64,000 nucleotides of DNA from Gammaproteobacteria bacterium 45_16_T64 (GCA_002162955.1 MABD01000048.1:55011-119010), one strand, 5' to 3'. Shown: positions 8,999 to 17,706, numbered from the stretch's first letter. The notes: generated by a model from the sequence alone, not told the origin. Program-made: numbers and translations.

Positions 8999-9913
8999 AT
9001 GCAGTCATCTAAGCTAAATGATTTTGCAAAACAACACCATATTATAGGACTAACGGATGCGACACTGCTGCATCTAAAAGAGGGAGATTACGCGTTAGAT
9101 AAAGCTGAGCAATTTCTGGCGTTCCAACAACGTATTAATAATGAAGTACTCAATCACGCCGTCATCACTAATAATCCATATACCCATTGGTTCTCCAATG
9201 CGGAACTGAGTGACGCACAGATCAAACACTTTGTTATTCAATTCAGCGTATTTTCAAATCAGTTTCTTGTGGCTCAACTGCACAAGATGATTAATGCCGA
9301 CACCATTGATGAGATGCGAGCATCGAAAGAGATTCTGGCAAACGAACTGGGTGTGCTGTTTAATGATAAAAAGAGTTCCGCCATGGAGGAAGATTTATCG
9401 TCGGTTGAGGTGAGAGATTTTGGTGGGCTTGAGGGTTCAATCGAAGGCGGGCGTTTTCATTTCCGAGCGGCTCACTTTGAGCTCCTTGTGAGAATGGCGG
9501 ATAAACTCGGTCTAGATTTTAGATTGTTGGGAAAGCGCGGTCGAGGAAAACCCACGACTTTATTCTTTTGTGATGAATTGATACGACTATATGGCAATGA
9601 GGATTACCAGACTGCTACCGCGGCATCCTATGCGGTTGAAAATTGGGCTTCGGCAGGATTTTGGGATCAGCTAGTCGCTGGACTGACGCGTTACAAAAAT
9701 AGCCATCACATGGAGAAACTTCCGATCACGTTTTTCTCATGGCACAGCAAATTGGAAGCTAATCATGCACATCATACCCAGGAGGAGTTAGAGAATTACT
9801 ATTTTCAATTTGATGTCGATGAAGATGAATTTATTCGTATTGGCAACGAAATGTTAGATGGTGTTTACGCTTTTTGGGGCGGGCTTAATAAAGATAGACA
9901 GAAATTACACTAA
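8999..9913 (+). CDS. Heme-oxygenase-like diiron oxidase (HDO) family protein
   Basis: A protein of about 304 residues, predicted all-helical. It looks like the heme-oxygenase-like iron enzymes (Haem_oxygenas_2 / iron-containing redox enzyme group), whose members oxidise small molecules with a diiron site. Likely ligand positions are ANELG, FRAAHFELL, AVENW and the C-terminal WHSKLEANHAHH. The last motif fits the family H-x3-D-x2-H pattern at 250/254/257, with Glu in place of Asp. The start is ATG 8999 (GTG 8996 is adjacent) after AGGGAG. It is a single gene convergent with the homogentisate operon, separated from maiA by 6 bp. The substrate is unknown. Confidence 0.7.
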   Translation: MQSSKLNDFAKQHHIIGLTDATLLHLKEGDYALDKAEQFLAFQQRINNEVLNHAVITNNPYTHWFSNAELSDAQIKHFVIQFSVFSNQFLVAQLHKMINADTIDEMRASKEILANELGVLFNDKKSSAMEEDLSSVEVRDFGGLEGSIEGGRFHFRAAHFELLVRMADKLGLDFRLLGKRGRGKPTTLFFCDELIRLYGNEDYQTATAASYAVENWASAGFWDQLVAGLTRYKNSHHMEKLPITFFSWHSKLEANHAHHTQEELENYYFQFDVDEDEFIRIGNEMLDGVYAFWGGLNKDRQKLH

Positions 9914-9919
9914 TCACCG

Positions 9920-10564
9920 TTATTGTTTGTTCCCCGGGAAATCGGGTTGGTTTTCCGGGGACGCTACAATAAACTCCTCGCGTTGCATACAGGTTTCATA
10001 CACTGATTGAATTTTTGTATATTGTGCAATATCGACATTAAAACGTATTGCATTATAGACCTGTGGAATTAGACATATATCGGCGATTGAGGGGGAGCCA
10101 GAAAAACAAAAACGATGTTCAGTCAATTGTTTTTCTAGTGCTGAAAATCCCTTGATCACCCAGTGTTGAATCCATTGCTCTGTATCATTCTCTGAAAATC
10201 CGTGGTTTTTCTTCAATTTCTGTAGCACACGAAGGTTATTGATCGGATGGATGTCGCAGCAGATACTGAGCGCGAATGCCCGCGCTGCAATATTGCTGAA
10301 GAGGTCAGAGGGGAGCAAGGAGGGGCTGGGGATGAGCATTTCAAGATAATCAATAATGGCTAGGGATTGGTTAATTCTATGTTCTGCGTGTTCCAGAACG
10401 GGCACTAACTCATGAGGGTTTAATTGTTGGAATGTAGTTGAGTGTTGTTCGCCACCATTATTGAGTAGGTGAACGGGGTGTATAGCATACTCTACACCTT
10501 TTATATTGAGTGCGATTCGCACACGAAATGCAGCGCTGGAGCGAAAATAACTATGTAGGATCAT
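9920..10564 (-). CDS. maiA: Maleylacetoacetate isomerase (zeta-class GST)
   Basis: 214 residues. It converts maleylacetoacetate to fumarylacetoacetate with glutathione. The N-terminal thioredoxin-fold starts LHSYFRSSAAFRVRIALNIKG, the zeta-class signature region; the Cys of the eukaryotic SSC motif is Ala here. The C-terminal helical domain carries the SIADICLIPQVYNA motif typical of the family. It is the last gene of hpd-hmgA-fah-maiA, and its ATG overlaps the stop of the fumarylacetoacetase gene (ATGA). That position fixes the function well. Confidence 0.92.
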   Translation of the reverse strand: MILHSYFRSSAAFRVRIALNIKGVEYAIHPVHLLNNGGEQHSTTFQQLNPHELVPVLEHAEHRINQSLAIIDYLEMLIPSPSLLPSDLFSNIAARAFALSICCDIHPINNLRVLQKLKKNHGFSENDTEQWIQHWVIKGFSALEKQLTEHRFCFSGSPSIADICLIPQVYNAIRFNVDIAQYTKIQSVYETCMQREEFIVASPENQPDFPGNKQ

Positions 10565-11577
10565 TGGGCAACCACCCGCTGATCAATGGCTCCAAAAATA
10601 GACAGACCTTCTACATCAAACATTTCTATCCTGATACGATCATTGTCTTGTAAAAAAGGCGTGTTCACCTCTCCGCCATTTATTTTTTCCAACATGCGTT
10701 TTTCAGCAATACAGGAGGACCCCTTGGTTCGATCATAATTGGATACAGTGCCAGAGCCTATAATGGTACCTGCACATAACGCTCTGCTCTTGCTCGCGTG
10801 GGCAACTAGCGTTGGAAAATCAAAGGTCATATCAACGCCAGCGTTAGGTTCTCCAAATAGGTTGTCATTGAGGTAGCTAACTAAGGGGAGATGAAGTTTT
10901 TTTCCATCCCAAGCGCTCCCGAACTCGTCAGGGGTCACGGCAACGGGGCTAAAACTGCTGGAAGGTTTACTTTGAAAAAAACCAAAGCCTTTTGCGAGCT
11001 CCTCTGGGATTAGATTACGTAACGAAATATCGTTTACCAACATGAAGAGCTTAATATGACTCTTGGCATCCTCTTGTTGTGTGCCTAGTGGTACGTCATT
11101 GGTTATGATTGCAATTTCTGCTTCAAGATCAAGCCCCCAGTCTACATCAATTAGAGGTATATCTTCCGTCGGACCAAGGAAAACGTCACTACCACCTTGA
11201 TACATTAATGGGTTGTACCAAAAAGATTCAGGCATTGTAGCGCCTCTGGCTTTACGGACTAATTCCACATGATTAACATAAGCGCTGCCGTCGGCCCATT
11301 GATATGCTCGCGGTAACGGGGACATGACAGAGGCTTGGGTAAAATCAATGGTGTTGAGTAATTTATCGCTTTTACATGCGGGGTTATTAAGTTGATCGTA
11401 TACGTGAGTTAATTCTGGGAGACAAGCATCCCAATTCTCAATGGCACGTTGCAGGGTGGGTACAATATCTGACACAAGGATTGCGGTGGACAAATCTCGT
11501 GATACAACAACGAGCTGTCCATCCCGTTTGTTTTGTGAGTATGGTGTGTCGCTATCATAAAGCGATGCGAGTTTCAT
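10561..11577 (-). CDS. Fumarylacetoacetate hydrolase family protein (fumarylacetoacetase)
   Basis: About 338 residues. It is expected to cleave fumarylacetoacetate to fumarate and acetoacetate. The C-terminal FAH fold is clear: IPLIDVDWGLDLEAEIAIIT gives acidic metal ligands, followed by LFMLVNDISLR, GAGTI-type loop CAGTIIGSGTVSN and DRIRIEMFD. The start is ATG 11577 (MKLASLYDS), which overlaps the hmgA stop as ATGA. A longer in-frame extension upstream would lie inside hmgA and is rejected. Position between hmgA and maiA supports the tyrosine-pathway assignment. Confidence 0.92.
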   Translation of the reverse strand: MKLASLYDSDTPYSQNKRDGQLVVVSRDLSTAILVSDIVPTLQRAIENWDACLPELTHVYDQLNNPACKSDKLLNTIDFTQASVMSPLPRAYQWADGSAYVNHVELVRKARGATMPESFWYNPLMYQGGSDVFLGPTEDIPLIDVDWGLDLEAEIAIITNDVPLGTQQEDAKSHIKLFMLVNDISLRNLIPEELAKGFGFFQSKPSSSFSPVAVTPDEFGSAWDGKKLHLPLVSYLNDNLFGEPNAGVDMTFDFPTLVAHASKSRALCAGTIIGSGTVSNYDRTKGSSCIAEKRMLEKINGGEVNTPFLQDNDRIRIEMFDVEGLSIFGAIDQRVVAQ

Positions 11578-12734
11578 AGTGACGAATCCTTTTCGCACCA
11601 ACTCTCGTTGTATTCCAACCATTCGACATTTTTAGGCAGGCCATTGTCTGATGTTGCACAAAGCATGGATTGACGAGTGTCGATCATTACGGCTACCTCA
11701 TTTGTGCTGTCGTGTTGCTTCGAAAACGATTGTTGATAGGCTTTAGGGTGGGGGCCGTGGGTGAAACCTCTTGGATGAAATGTCAGCATGCCAGGTTGAA
11801 TATTATCGCGGCTAAAGAAATCCCCTTGATGATAGAAAATTATTTCATCGAAGTCTTCGTTGCTATGATAGAAAGGTACTTTTAATGCACCTGGATCAGA
11901 TTCAAAGGGGCGAGGAACAAAAGTACATACCACAAAATGGTCGGTGACAAAGGTAGTATGAGCCGAAGGGGCCAAATGATATCGATGGCTCATCAGTGGG
12001 CGAATATCCCGCCAGTTAATTTTTACCACACAGAGGTCTCCGTGCCAACCCAGTGCATCCAGTGGATTGTATGGATAACGTATTGCTGAGGCTCGTTGGT
12101 CGTGTTTAACCTGAATCGTCCATTCGTTTTCATCTTGTTGTGCTAAAAAAACATCGTCGATTTCTGGCGTAATAAGTGCGCTATTATCGAAAATGGCATG
12201 TTGTCCAACCACACCTTTGTCAGGCAGGCCAAATAATTGATCGGTGGCCTCTATTGCGAGTGTGTGGATAATTTCGTCTGATTCCAAACGCCACAATGTT
12301 CCTCGTGGAATGAGTAGGTAATCGCCTTCGGAAAATGACAAGTGACCAAAATCACAAAATAATTCCCCTTTACCTTGATGAATAAAAAGTAGTAGATCCC
12401 CATCGGAATTTCGAAATAGTTGGTTATTATGAAAGTGCCTGTCAGACAAGGTCCAGTAAGTTACCCTACAGTATGGATTATGTAGGACAGGCTCACTATT
12501 CCATAGCGAGCTATGGTCTTGGGGCCACGCATACAGGTTGAATGCCCTGGGTCGACAATGGCCTTTATTTTCGATCCATCCCGTGGGTGCGTGTTTGTGG
12601 TGTATATGTGTGGCGGGCCCATAAAATCCTTCGCGACTGATTTCTCGTTCAAAGGGTGCTTGCTCGGGAAAGTCAGCGTGCGCTTGGCGCGAAAAATCCC
12701 CGGATGATTTTGGAAACGTGATTCTATTTACCAT
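11574..12734 (-). CDS. hmgA: Homogentisate 1,2-dioxygenase
   Basis: 386 residues. It opens the homogentisate ring with Fe(II) and O2 to give maleylacetoacetate. Cupin-type segments are visible: GDLLLFIHQGKGELFCDFG, EGDYLLIPRGTLWRLE, and the iron-binding region with FYHSNEDFDEIIFYHQGDF (His and Glu) followed by HPRGFTHGPHP (His). It is near the usual length of the shorter bacterial enzymes. It lies 5 bp after hpd and overlaps the next gene by 4 bp, so the pathway is translated as a unit. Confidence 0.93.
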   Translation of the reverse strand: MVNRITFPKSSGDFSRQAHADFPEQAPFEREISREGFYGPATHIHHKHAPTGWIENKGHCRPRAFNLYAWPQDHSSLWNSEPVLHNPYCRVTYWTLSDRHFHNNQLFRNSDGDLLLFIHQGKGELFCDFGHLSFSEGDYLLIPRGTLWRLESDEIIHTLAIEATDQLFGLPDKGVVGQHAIFDNSALITPEIDDVFLAQQDENEWTIQVKHDQRASAIRYPYNPLDALGWHGDLCVVKINWRDIRPLMSHRYHLAPSAHTTFVTDHFVVCTFVPRPFESDPGALKVPFYHSNEDFDEIIFYHQGDFFSRDNIQPGMLTFHPRGFTHGPHPKAYQQSFSKQHDSTNEVAVMIDTRQSMLCATSDNGLPKNVEWLEYNESWCEKDSSL

Positions 12735-12739
12735 TAATA

Positions 12740-13819
12740 TTACTCCACCGAAATAACCCCACGCCGAATTTGATCTGCCTCCATAGCCTCAAATAGCGCC
12801 TGAAAATTACCTTCTCCGAAACCTTCGTCCCCTAGACGTTGTATGATTTCAAAAAATATAGGGCCTATTAGTGTTTCCGTAAATATTTGAAGCAGTAGTT
12901 TCCATTCCCCATTTTCTTTATGTCCATCGATGAGAATAGATTGCTCTCGCAGCCGATTAATGTCCTGCTGATGACCAGGCAAACGTGATTCTATTTGGTC
13001 ATAGTATTCGTCGGGGACGTTCATGAACTTAATACCATTGGATCTTAATCGTTGCACAGTATCGACAATGTTATCAGTGGTAAGTGCTATATGTTGAATG
13101 CCTTCTCCGTTATATTCCTGCAAGTATTCCTCTATTTGAGAATTATCGTCTGCGGACTCGTTAATGGGTATTCTTATTTTTCCGCAAGGGCTAGTCATCG
13201 CGCGACTCAATAATCCAGTATATTTTCCTTTAATATCAAAATAACGAATTTCCTGAAAGTTAAATAGATCTTCGTAAAATTCTGACCAAAGATTCATTCT
13301 GCCTTGCCCAACATTGTGAGTGAGATGGTCGATTTCCTTTAAACCTACATTCCTAACGGGTCTAAGTCTTGGTATGGTTCGAAAATGTGTTGGGTGGTTG
13401 ATGGGGGTATTATTTTCATCAATGAAATAAAGTAAACTATCCCCGATACCATAGATAGCGGGGACCTGAAATTCCAGAGCCCTTGGCAAGCAATTTTTCG
13501 CACCATGATCCAATGCATATTGAAATGCGTGTTTCGCGTCCTCCACACTAAAACCCATTGCGCAGGCGGATGATCCATGAACTTTTTCGAAATCGGAGGT
13601 AAATCCATAAGGATGATCATTGACCAAAAAGGTAATATCTCCCTGCTGATACCAGGTAAGAGGTTTAGTCTTATGTTTGGATACCCGTGCGAAACCAAAG
13701 TCGGTTAGCAATGGATGTAGTAGGCTAGAATCTGACGAGGTAAACTCCACAAAGGAAAATCCGAGTGTTCCAGCGGGATTGAACGATATTTTGGACTTAC
13801 GAGCTTGAATAGCGCTCAT
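12740..13819 (-). CDS. hpd: 4-hydroxyphenylpyruvate dioxygenase
   Basis: 359 residues. It converts 4-hydroxyphenylpyruvate to homogentisate. The protein has two vicinal-oxygen-chelate halves. The three Fe(II) ligands can be placed in the C-terminal half: His in EIDHLTHNVGQG, His in EGIQHIALTTDNI and Glu in GPIFFEIIQRLGDEGFGEGN. The family C-terminal segment FGEGNFQALFEAMEADQ is intact. It is the first gene of the operon, with AAGGGAG at good spacing and a 19-bp inverted repeat about 20 bp upstream of the start codon. Confidence 0.95.
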   Translation of the reverse strand: MSAIQARKSKISFNPAGTLGFSFVEFTSSDSSLLHPLLTDFGFARVSKHKTKPLTWYQQGDITFLVNDHPYGFTSDFEKVHGSSACAMGFSVEDAKHAFQYALDHGAKNCLPRALEFQVPAIYGIGDSLLYFIDENNTPINHPTHFRTIPRLRPVRNVGLKEIDHLTHNVGQGRMNLWSEFYEDLFNFQEIRYFDIKGKYTGLLSRAMTSPCGKIRIPINESADDNSQIEEYLQEYNGEGIQHIALTTDNIVDTVQRLRSNGIKFMNVPDEYYDQIESRLPGHQQDINRLREQSILIDGHKENGEWKLLLQIFTETLIGPIFFEIIQRLGDEGFGEGNFQALFEAMEADQIRRGVISVE

Positions 13820-13840
13820 AGTATACTCCCTTGAAAAACG

Positions 13841-13859
13841 GTCAACGGATTGCGTTGAC
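13841..13859. promoter_or_regulatory. Candidate operator of the homogentisate operon
   Basis: A perfect inverted repeat GTCAACG-N5-CGTTGAC in the leader of hpd, 21 bp before its start codon. The size and position fit a dimeric repressor site. Homogentisate operons in pseudomonads are repressed by an IclR-type HmgR, but no such regulator gene is in this window. Confidence 0.55.
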
Positions 13860-13985
13860 GAGCAAGGATCAGCGAGACTGCCTTATGGGCTACGTTTCGC
13901 TAGAAGGTATTTGATGGTTTAAGTATGCGTTAGGAAGGTGGGGTTTGTCTTGTAATAGGTGTTATTGATCTATGAACGATGTAAC

Positions 13986-14432
13986 TTATTCTGTTTTAAC
14001 TGGAAAGATTACCTTAACACTGCTGTCGATCAAGGATGAATCGACATAACCTATTGCATCAGAATGGGAGGCAATATGCTCCTTCACTGCTTGGCCATGC
14101 TTCAAGACTGTCGGTAGTTTTCCTTTACCACTGAATAAATAGGAGGCTCGGTATCGTTTTAATTTAACGGGTTTCATCTTAATGATATGAGTATAAAAAT
14201 GGCTAAAAGTGGGTTGGTCTTCAGCTTGATCGATAATCTTGGCTTCAGTGCTAGCGTTGGGCATCATACGTAATCGACCTAAAAACAACTTCTTAACTTG
14301 TCGTGGCGTTAGGCGTTCAATAGGATTGTCTGGATGTACGATCACTGAAACATCAGCGTAGCTTTTTGATTGGAAAATTACTGATATTAGCAGCGACAAA
14401 AGGCCGCATAGTAAAGTGTGATGGTTCTTCAT
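13986..14432 (-). CDS. Small PstS-like periplasmic protein (copy 2)
   Basis: 148 residues with a signal peptide ending near SKSYADV. The mature N-terminus VSVIVHPDNPIERLTPRQVK resembles one lobe of a phosphate-binding PstS-like domain. It is paralogous along its length to 62-505 (RYRASYLFSGKGKLP, DAIGYVDSSLIDSSVKVIF). It is too short for an ABC binding protein. Its ATG overlaps the stop of the porin-like gene by one base, repeating the arrangement of copy 1 on the other strand. Confidence 0.75.
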   Translation of the reverse strand: MKNHHTLLCGLLSLLISVIFQSKSYADVSVIVHPDNPIERLTPRQVKKLFLGRLRMMPNASTEAKIIDQAEDQPTFSHFYTHIIKMKPVKLKRYRASYLFSGKGKLPTVLKHGQAVKEHIASHSDAIGYVDSSLIDSSVKVIFPVKTE

Positions 14433-15724
14433 TAGAACACCACATCCATAACAATGGTTGTGAGCAAGCTTTCTTTATCTTCGTGTGCTTCAGTCGTTCG
14501 CGTCAGTAAGGCCGTAGAGTCAAAGTATTGAAATTCCAGTTTTATATCCGCTTGTGGATGAAAGTCATAACGAATCCCAGCGGTATAGGTACGTCCTTTT
14601 TCATTAAAGTTATCCACTACGGCAAGGTCGGTGGCACGCAGAGCATCTAAGGCCGTTTGGTTTGCCGGAGGCAGTATACCAACTGCATTTTCAGCAATAA
14701 TTTCATAGCTTTCGTGGATGAGTGTTTCGATGTCATCACTAAACTCATTCTTGTAGTAACCAAAGACAATATAGGGTGCAACGCTACCTATCTGTTGTGA
14801 AAACGAAAGGTACCAACCCTTAGCGTCATTGGAGAAATCCTTACCGGGCCCTACGATAGCATAGGCTTCTGCAATGATACTAAAGTTATCAATATCCCAT
14901 TGCAGGCCGAGATTATGATACTGGAACCATTCATTTTCGGTACTGTGGGAGTCGGCAATTTCAGCAAATACGGGAAGATTTGTGGCACTTGCAAATGTAT
15001 TAAAGCCGTTAACTAAAGGATCGAGTGAGGCGCTTGACGCGTCGGTGTTAGCCATGGTCAAGCCATAGCGAGCGGTTATATTATCCCAATTGGCCACTAA
15101 ATTCATGCCGGCCATGGGTTCAATATGTATGTCGAAATCGATATATTTTCCATCGGCGACACCCGCGAAGAGCTGGAGGTCAAGGTCGAGGCTATCGTTA
15201 ACTTCTATGTTGCTGGAGAAATCTAAGCCATCAAAATTGCTGATCGCCGTGAGTAAGTAGGAATACGTGTCGACGGGAGGACGGGCCCAAGGGTAGGAAT
15301 AGCCGATCTCTAGAGAATCAGATAATAGGTAAAGTGGGGAGCGTAATCGACCAAAGCGCCAACGGGTTTCCGCAGACCATTGATAGCTAAGGAACAGCCA
15401 TTCCAACACGGGCTTGTAGTTGTCGTTATCATTAAAGGTAAAGCCTCGAGCAATCACCTGGACGGTCCCTGACCATCGATTGGATATCTGGTACTGCACT
15501 TGACCGGCTAGAATAGAGTCAGTATCAAAGCTCCATTCATCGTCATAGTCCATAAAAGGCAGGTCACTACGATCGAGTTTACCAGCGCCTATTGAGGCAA
15601 AACCTGAAAATTGAAGGTTATCAGACGCAACGCCAATACTGGGTATCAGAAGCCCTAGGGCAGCAAGGATAAATACCAGAGAAAAGGCACGGGGTAAGCG
15701 TTTGTATTGATTGATTATTGTCAC
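14432..15724 (-). CDS. Outer-membrane porin-like beta-barrel protein
   Basis: 430 residues with a signal peptide (cleavage near GVASDNLQF). The rest alternates hydrophobic and polar residues in short strands, with many aromatic girdle residues (YQWSAETRWRFGR, GWYLSFSQQIG, YTAGIRYDF), and ends in IVMDVVF with a terminal Phe. This is the pattern of an outer-membrane barrel of about 14-16 strands. No ligand can be named. It is co-transcribed with the small PstS-like gene. The end of a paralog is at the left edge of the window. Confidence 0.75.
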   Translation of the reverse strand: MTIINQYKRLPRAFSLVFILAALGLLIPSIGVASDNLQFSGFASIGAGKLDRSDLPFMDYDDEWSFDTDSILAGQVQYQISNRWSGTVQVIARGFTFNDNDNYKPVLEWLFLSYQWSAETRWRFGRLRSPLYLLSDSLEIGYSYPWARPPVDTYSYLLTAISNFDGLDFSSNIEVNDSLDLDLQLFAGVADGKYIDFDIHIEPMAGMNLVANWDNITARYGLTMANTDASSASLDPLVNGFNTFASATNLPVFAEIADSHSTENEWFQYHNLGLQWDIDNFSIIAEAYAIVGPGKDFSNDAKGWYLSFSQQIGSVAPYIVFGYYKNEFSDDIETLIHESYEIIAENAVGILPPANQTALDALRATDLAVVDNFNEKGRTYTAGIRYDFHPQADIKLEFQYFDSTALLTRTTEAHEDKESLLTTIVMDVVF

Positions 15725-15856
15725 ATTACTGATCTTGGCATTAACAGTGTTATCAATGAGTATAGCTTAGGTGATTGATTAGCCAATAAAAGCAGTATTA
15801 TTTTGCAATGAAATTAGCGAAAATACTCTCAATTAGCACCTCCCCTTTAGTATGAG

Positions 15857-16414
15857 TAATTCCATTGGACTCTTGCGGGTGCCTTGCATGTCAATATCAA
15901 TGAACTGATGGAACGAAAGTGGGCTATTGGTTTAATGGCATCCATTGGGGTGGTTATTACAACTACAATAGTCGGGTTTTCGAGTTTTTACATATTTGCT
16001 GCGTTCGGACTTGAAATACCATTTATCTATTGCTTGCTGTTCGGGGCTCTGGGGTACCCGTTAATTACTTGGGTTGATGACTACCAGGTAGAAATATTAA
16101 TTACTTTAGCGTTGGTTATCAGTGGTTATGCACTGGCTGGTTTTATTCATGTGTCGGGGCCGTTGGCGATGAGTAATACCTCGAGAGAGCATCTTGATAC
16201 TTTTTGGGAATTGATTGATGAGATTCTCAATGCGGTTTTGTTTGTCCTGATTGGTATTGAGGTACTGGCGTTGGCGTTTGATCATATAACGTTAGTGATT
16301 GGGTTTATTTTCATCCCGGTTATTTTTCTTGCCCGATTACTGAGTACATCATTTCTATGGGGGGTTCTACGCCTAAAATCGACACTGACGATTGGTAAGC
16401 TGATCAAGGATTAG
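15857..16414 (+). pseudogene. Decayed CPA1-type Na+/H+ antiporter with several internal deletions
   Basis: An open frame of 176 codons from a TTG at 15884. Homology seems to extend upstream to TLAGALHVN just after an in-frame TAA. Pieces match the NhaP/CPA1 family as I know it: GALHVNINELMERKWAIG, YCLLFGAL, VDDYQVEILITLALVISGYA and TFWELIDEILNAVLFVLIG. Between them, the catalytic SPTDPxAV and GESLFNDG block, the segment before AMSNTSREHLDTF and the whole N- and C-termini are missing. Each visible junction keeps the frame. It lacks an obvious ribosome-binding site. A non-functional remnant is most likely, though a retained mini-protein cannot be excluded. Confidence 0.75.
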
Positions 16415-16422
16415 CATCTAGT

Positions 16423-16458
16423 GCCAACCTGTGACTTACTTTTTACAGGGTTGGCTTT
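16423..16458 (+). terminator. Hairpin after the antiporter remnant
   Basis: GCCAACCTGT pairs with ACAGGGTTGGC (one bulged G) around a 12-nt loop, followed by TTTCT. It may be the original terminator of the antiporter gene. Confidence 0.5.
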
Positions 16459-16510
16459 CTCATTTAATAATAAACTATCAATTCTCTAGGGTTTATTATT
16501 AAATGAGAAA
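16456..16510. repeat. Perfect 20-bp inverted repeat overlapping the end of a lipoprotein gene
   Basis: Arms at 16456-16475 and 16491-16510 are perfect reverse complements with a 15-nt loop. The right arm encodes the last residues (FSFNNK) of the lipoprotein at 16486-16881 and the left arm is an inverted copy of that coding end. It could act as a bidirectional terminator between convergent genes. Confidence 0.8.
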
Positions 16511-16881
16511 TAGGCGTTGTATTGGCCCTGATCATGGAGCTCAATGATTGCTGTTAAGTCATTCCTATGGTGAAAAGTGGGTGGAGTTACTACAATGGGG
16601 CCAACAACGTGAGGAGTCTCGTTAATCGTCCATCGTATGGTGATTTCATTGCCCTCATAGACTCGTCTCGGAAATCCGTTAGAGCAGAACGAGTTGGCGA
16701 GAATGATGTTACAGGTAAAAATACCGGATAGTTTCTGAACTCTTATTTCGACATCCCGTAGATCAGTGGTCGTCAAATTCTTAAAAATAAGTGAATTCAT
16801 GCTTGGCTGAGAGGTGCTCTCAATGGCTGTGCAACCTGCGAGGCCTAACACTAGACTGAGAGTGATGGTTAGGAATTTCAT
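16486..16881 (-). CDS. Small lipoprotein of unknown function
   Basis: 131 residues beginning with a lipoprotein signal (LVLGLAGC). The mature part is beta-rich, with two further cysteines (FTCNIILANSFCSNGFP) that could form a disulfide. I recognise no family. It lies 10 bp downstream of the DUF3313-like lipoprotein gene, so the two probably form an operon. Its 3' end forms one arm of a long inverted repeat. Confidence 0.7.
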   Translation of the reverse strand: MKFLTITLSLVLGLAGCTAIESTSQPSMNSLIFKNLTTTDLRDVEIRVQKLSGIFTCNIILANSFCSNGFPRRVYEGNEITIRWTINETPHVVGPIVVTPPTFHHRNDLTAIIELHDQGQYNAYFSFNNKP

Positions 16882-16891
16882 TGAATTGCCT

Positions 16892-17569
16892 TTATTGAGC
16901 GTGAGTCGGTGTTAAGGCCTTCGCTAATGCTTCAATACCCTGCTCTGATAGCTGATTAATGATTTTGTGCATATCTTTTACTTCCATTTTGTCCCACTTA
17001 CTATCCAACGTATCGCCTTTTATTTTCCGTACAACGGTAAATAAGGGTTTGTGGCTAAGGCTGTCTTCACCGACTATTTCATAATAGACCATTAGATCAT
17101 GATCTCTAAATCCGATTGCGGCGCCAGCGCCTGCGAGTACTAGCTTAAAGGGGATGATTTCCAGAGGGTGTAGTGCTTCTGGTGATATTTTTACTCCGGT
17201 GATGGCGGTTCTAATGGAAACGATACCTTTGCCTGCTTTGCTTGCTAAAAGCTGTCTTTTGGCAGCTTCTGTTTGTAATTTTTTACTGCTATAACGTACG
17301 AGCGCATCCAGTGTTTCGGTGGTGACTTGTTTGCTTACTTGAGGTTTCGGGTGGAAGACCGCGTCTTTGATGAGTACTTGATGGTAGTTCTCGGCAGTAA
17401 AATCGCCTGATTTCCAGCGCAGTGTCTTTTCGCCATCAACCCCTGTTGCTTCATTTAGTTGTGCATAATTGGCGAGATAACCGGAAAATTCGGTAGGTTT
17501 GACTATATTAGAGCTGCACCCCGTTAATGTAAGGCACAGCGCAATAAATACCGACAATAATATATGCAT
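16892..17569 (-). CDS. DUF3313-like lipoprotein
   Basis: About 225 residues from ATG 17569, which has GGAG at good spacing; an in-frame extension to 17599 lacks a signal-peptide start. The lipobox is LTLTGCSS. The motif GYLANYAQLNEA followed by LRWKSGDFTAENYHQVLIKDAVF is the recognisable start of the DUF3313 family of envelope lipoproteins. The middle contains a Gly/Ala-rich segment (LVLAGAGAAIGFRDHDL). Function is unknown. It is divergent from the efflux operon, with about 140 bp between the preferred starts. Confidence 0.75.
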   Translation of the reverse strand: MHILLSVFIALCLTLTGCSSNIVKPTEFSGYLANYAQLNEATGVDGEKTLRWKSGDFTAENYHQVLIKDAVFHPKPQVSKQVTTETLDALVRYSSKKLQTEAAKRQLLASKAGKGIVSIRTAITGVKISPEALHPLEIIPFKLVLAGAGAAIGFRDHDLMVYYEIVGEDSLSHKPLFTVVRKIKGDTLDSKWDKMEVKDMHKIINQLSEQGIEALAKALTPTHAQ

Positions 17570-17706
17570 AGGGAATACTCCGAATCGACAGGTTGTCATT
17601 TCTTATATAGATGTAAATTATAGAATCTTATAGGATTATGCATAACTTAACAGGATTAATTGGGTTGTTACCTTACCTTAGAAATACGTATGCTGAGGAG
17701 AAGTCA

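Noticed and set aside
11578..11622. Longer start for the fumarylacetoacetase gene
   Set aside because: The extra 15 codons lie inside hmgA in another frame. ATG 11577 overlaps the hmgA stop as ATGA and gives the family N-terminus.
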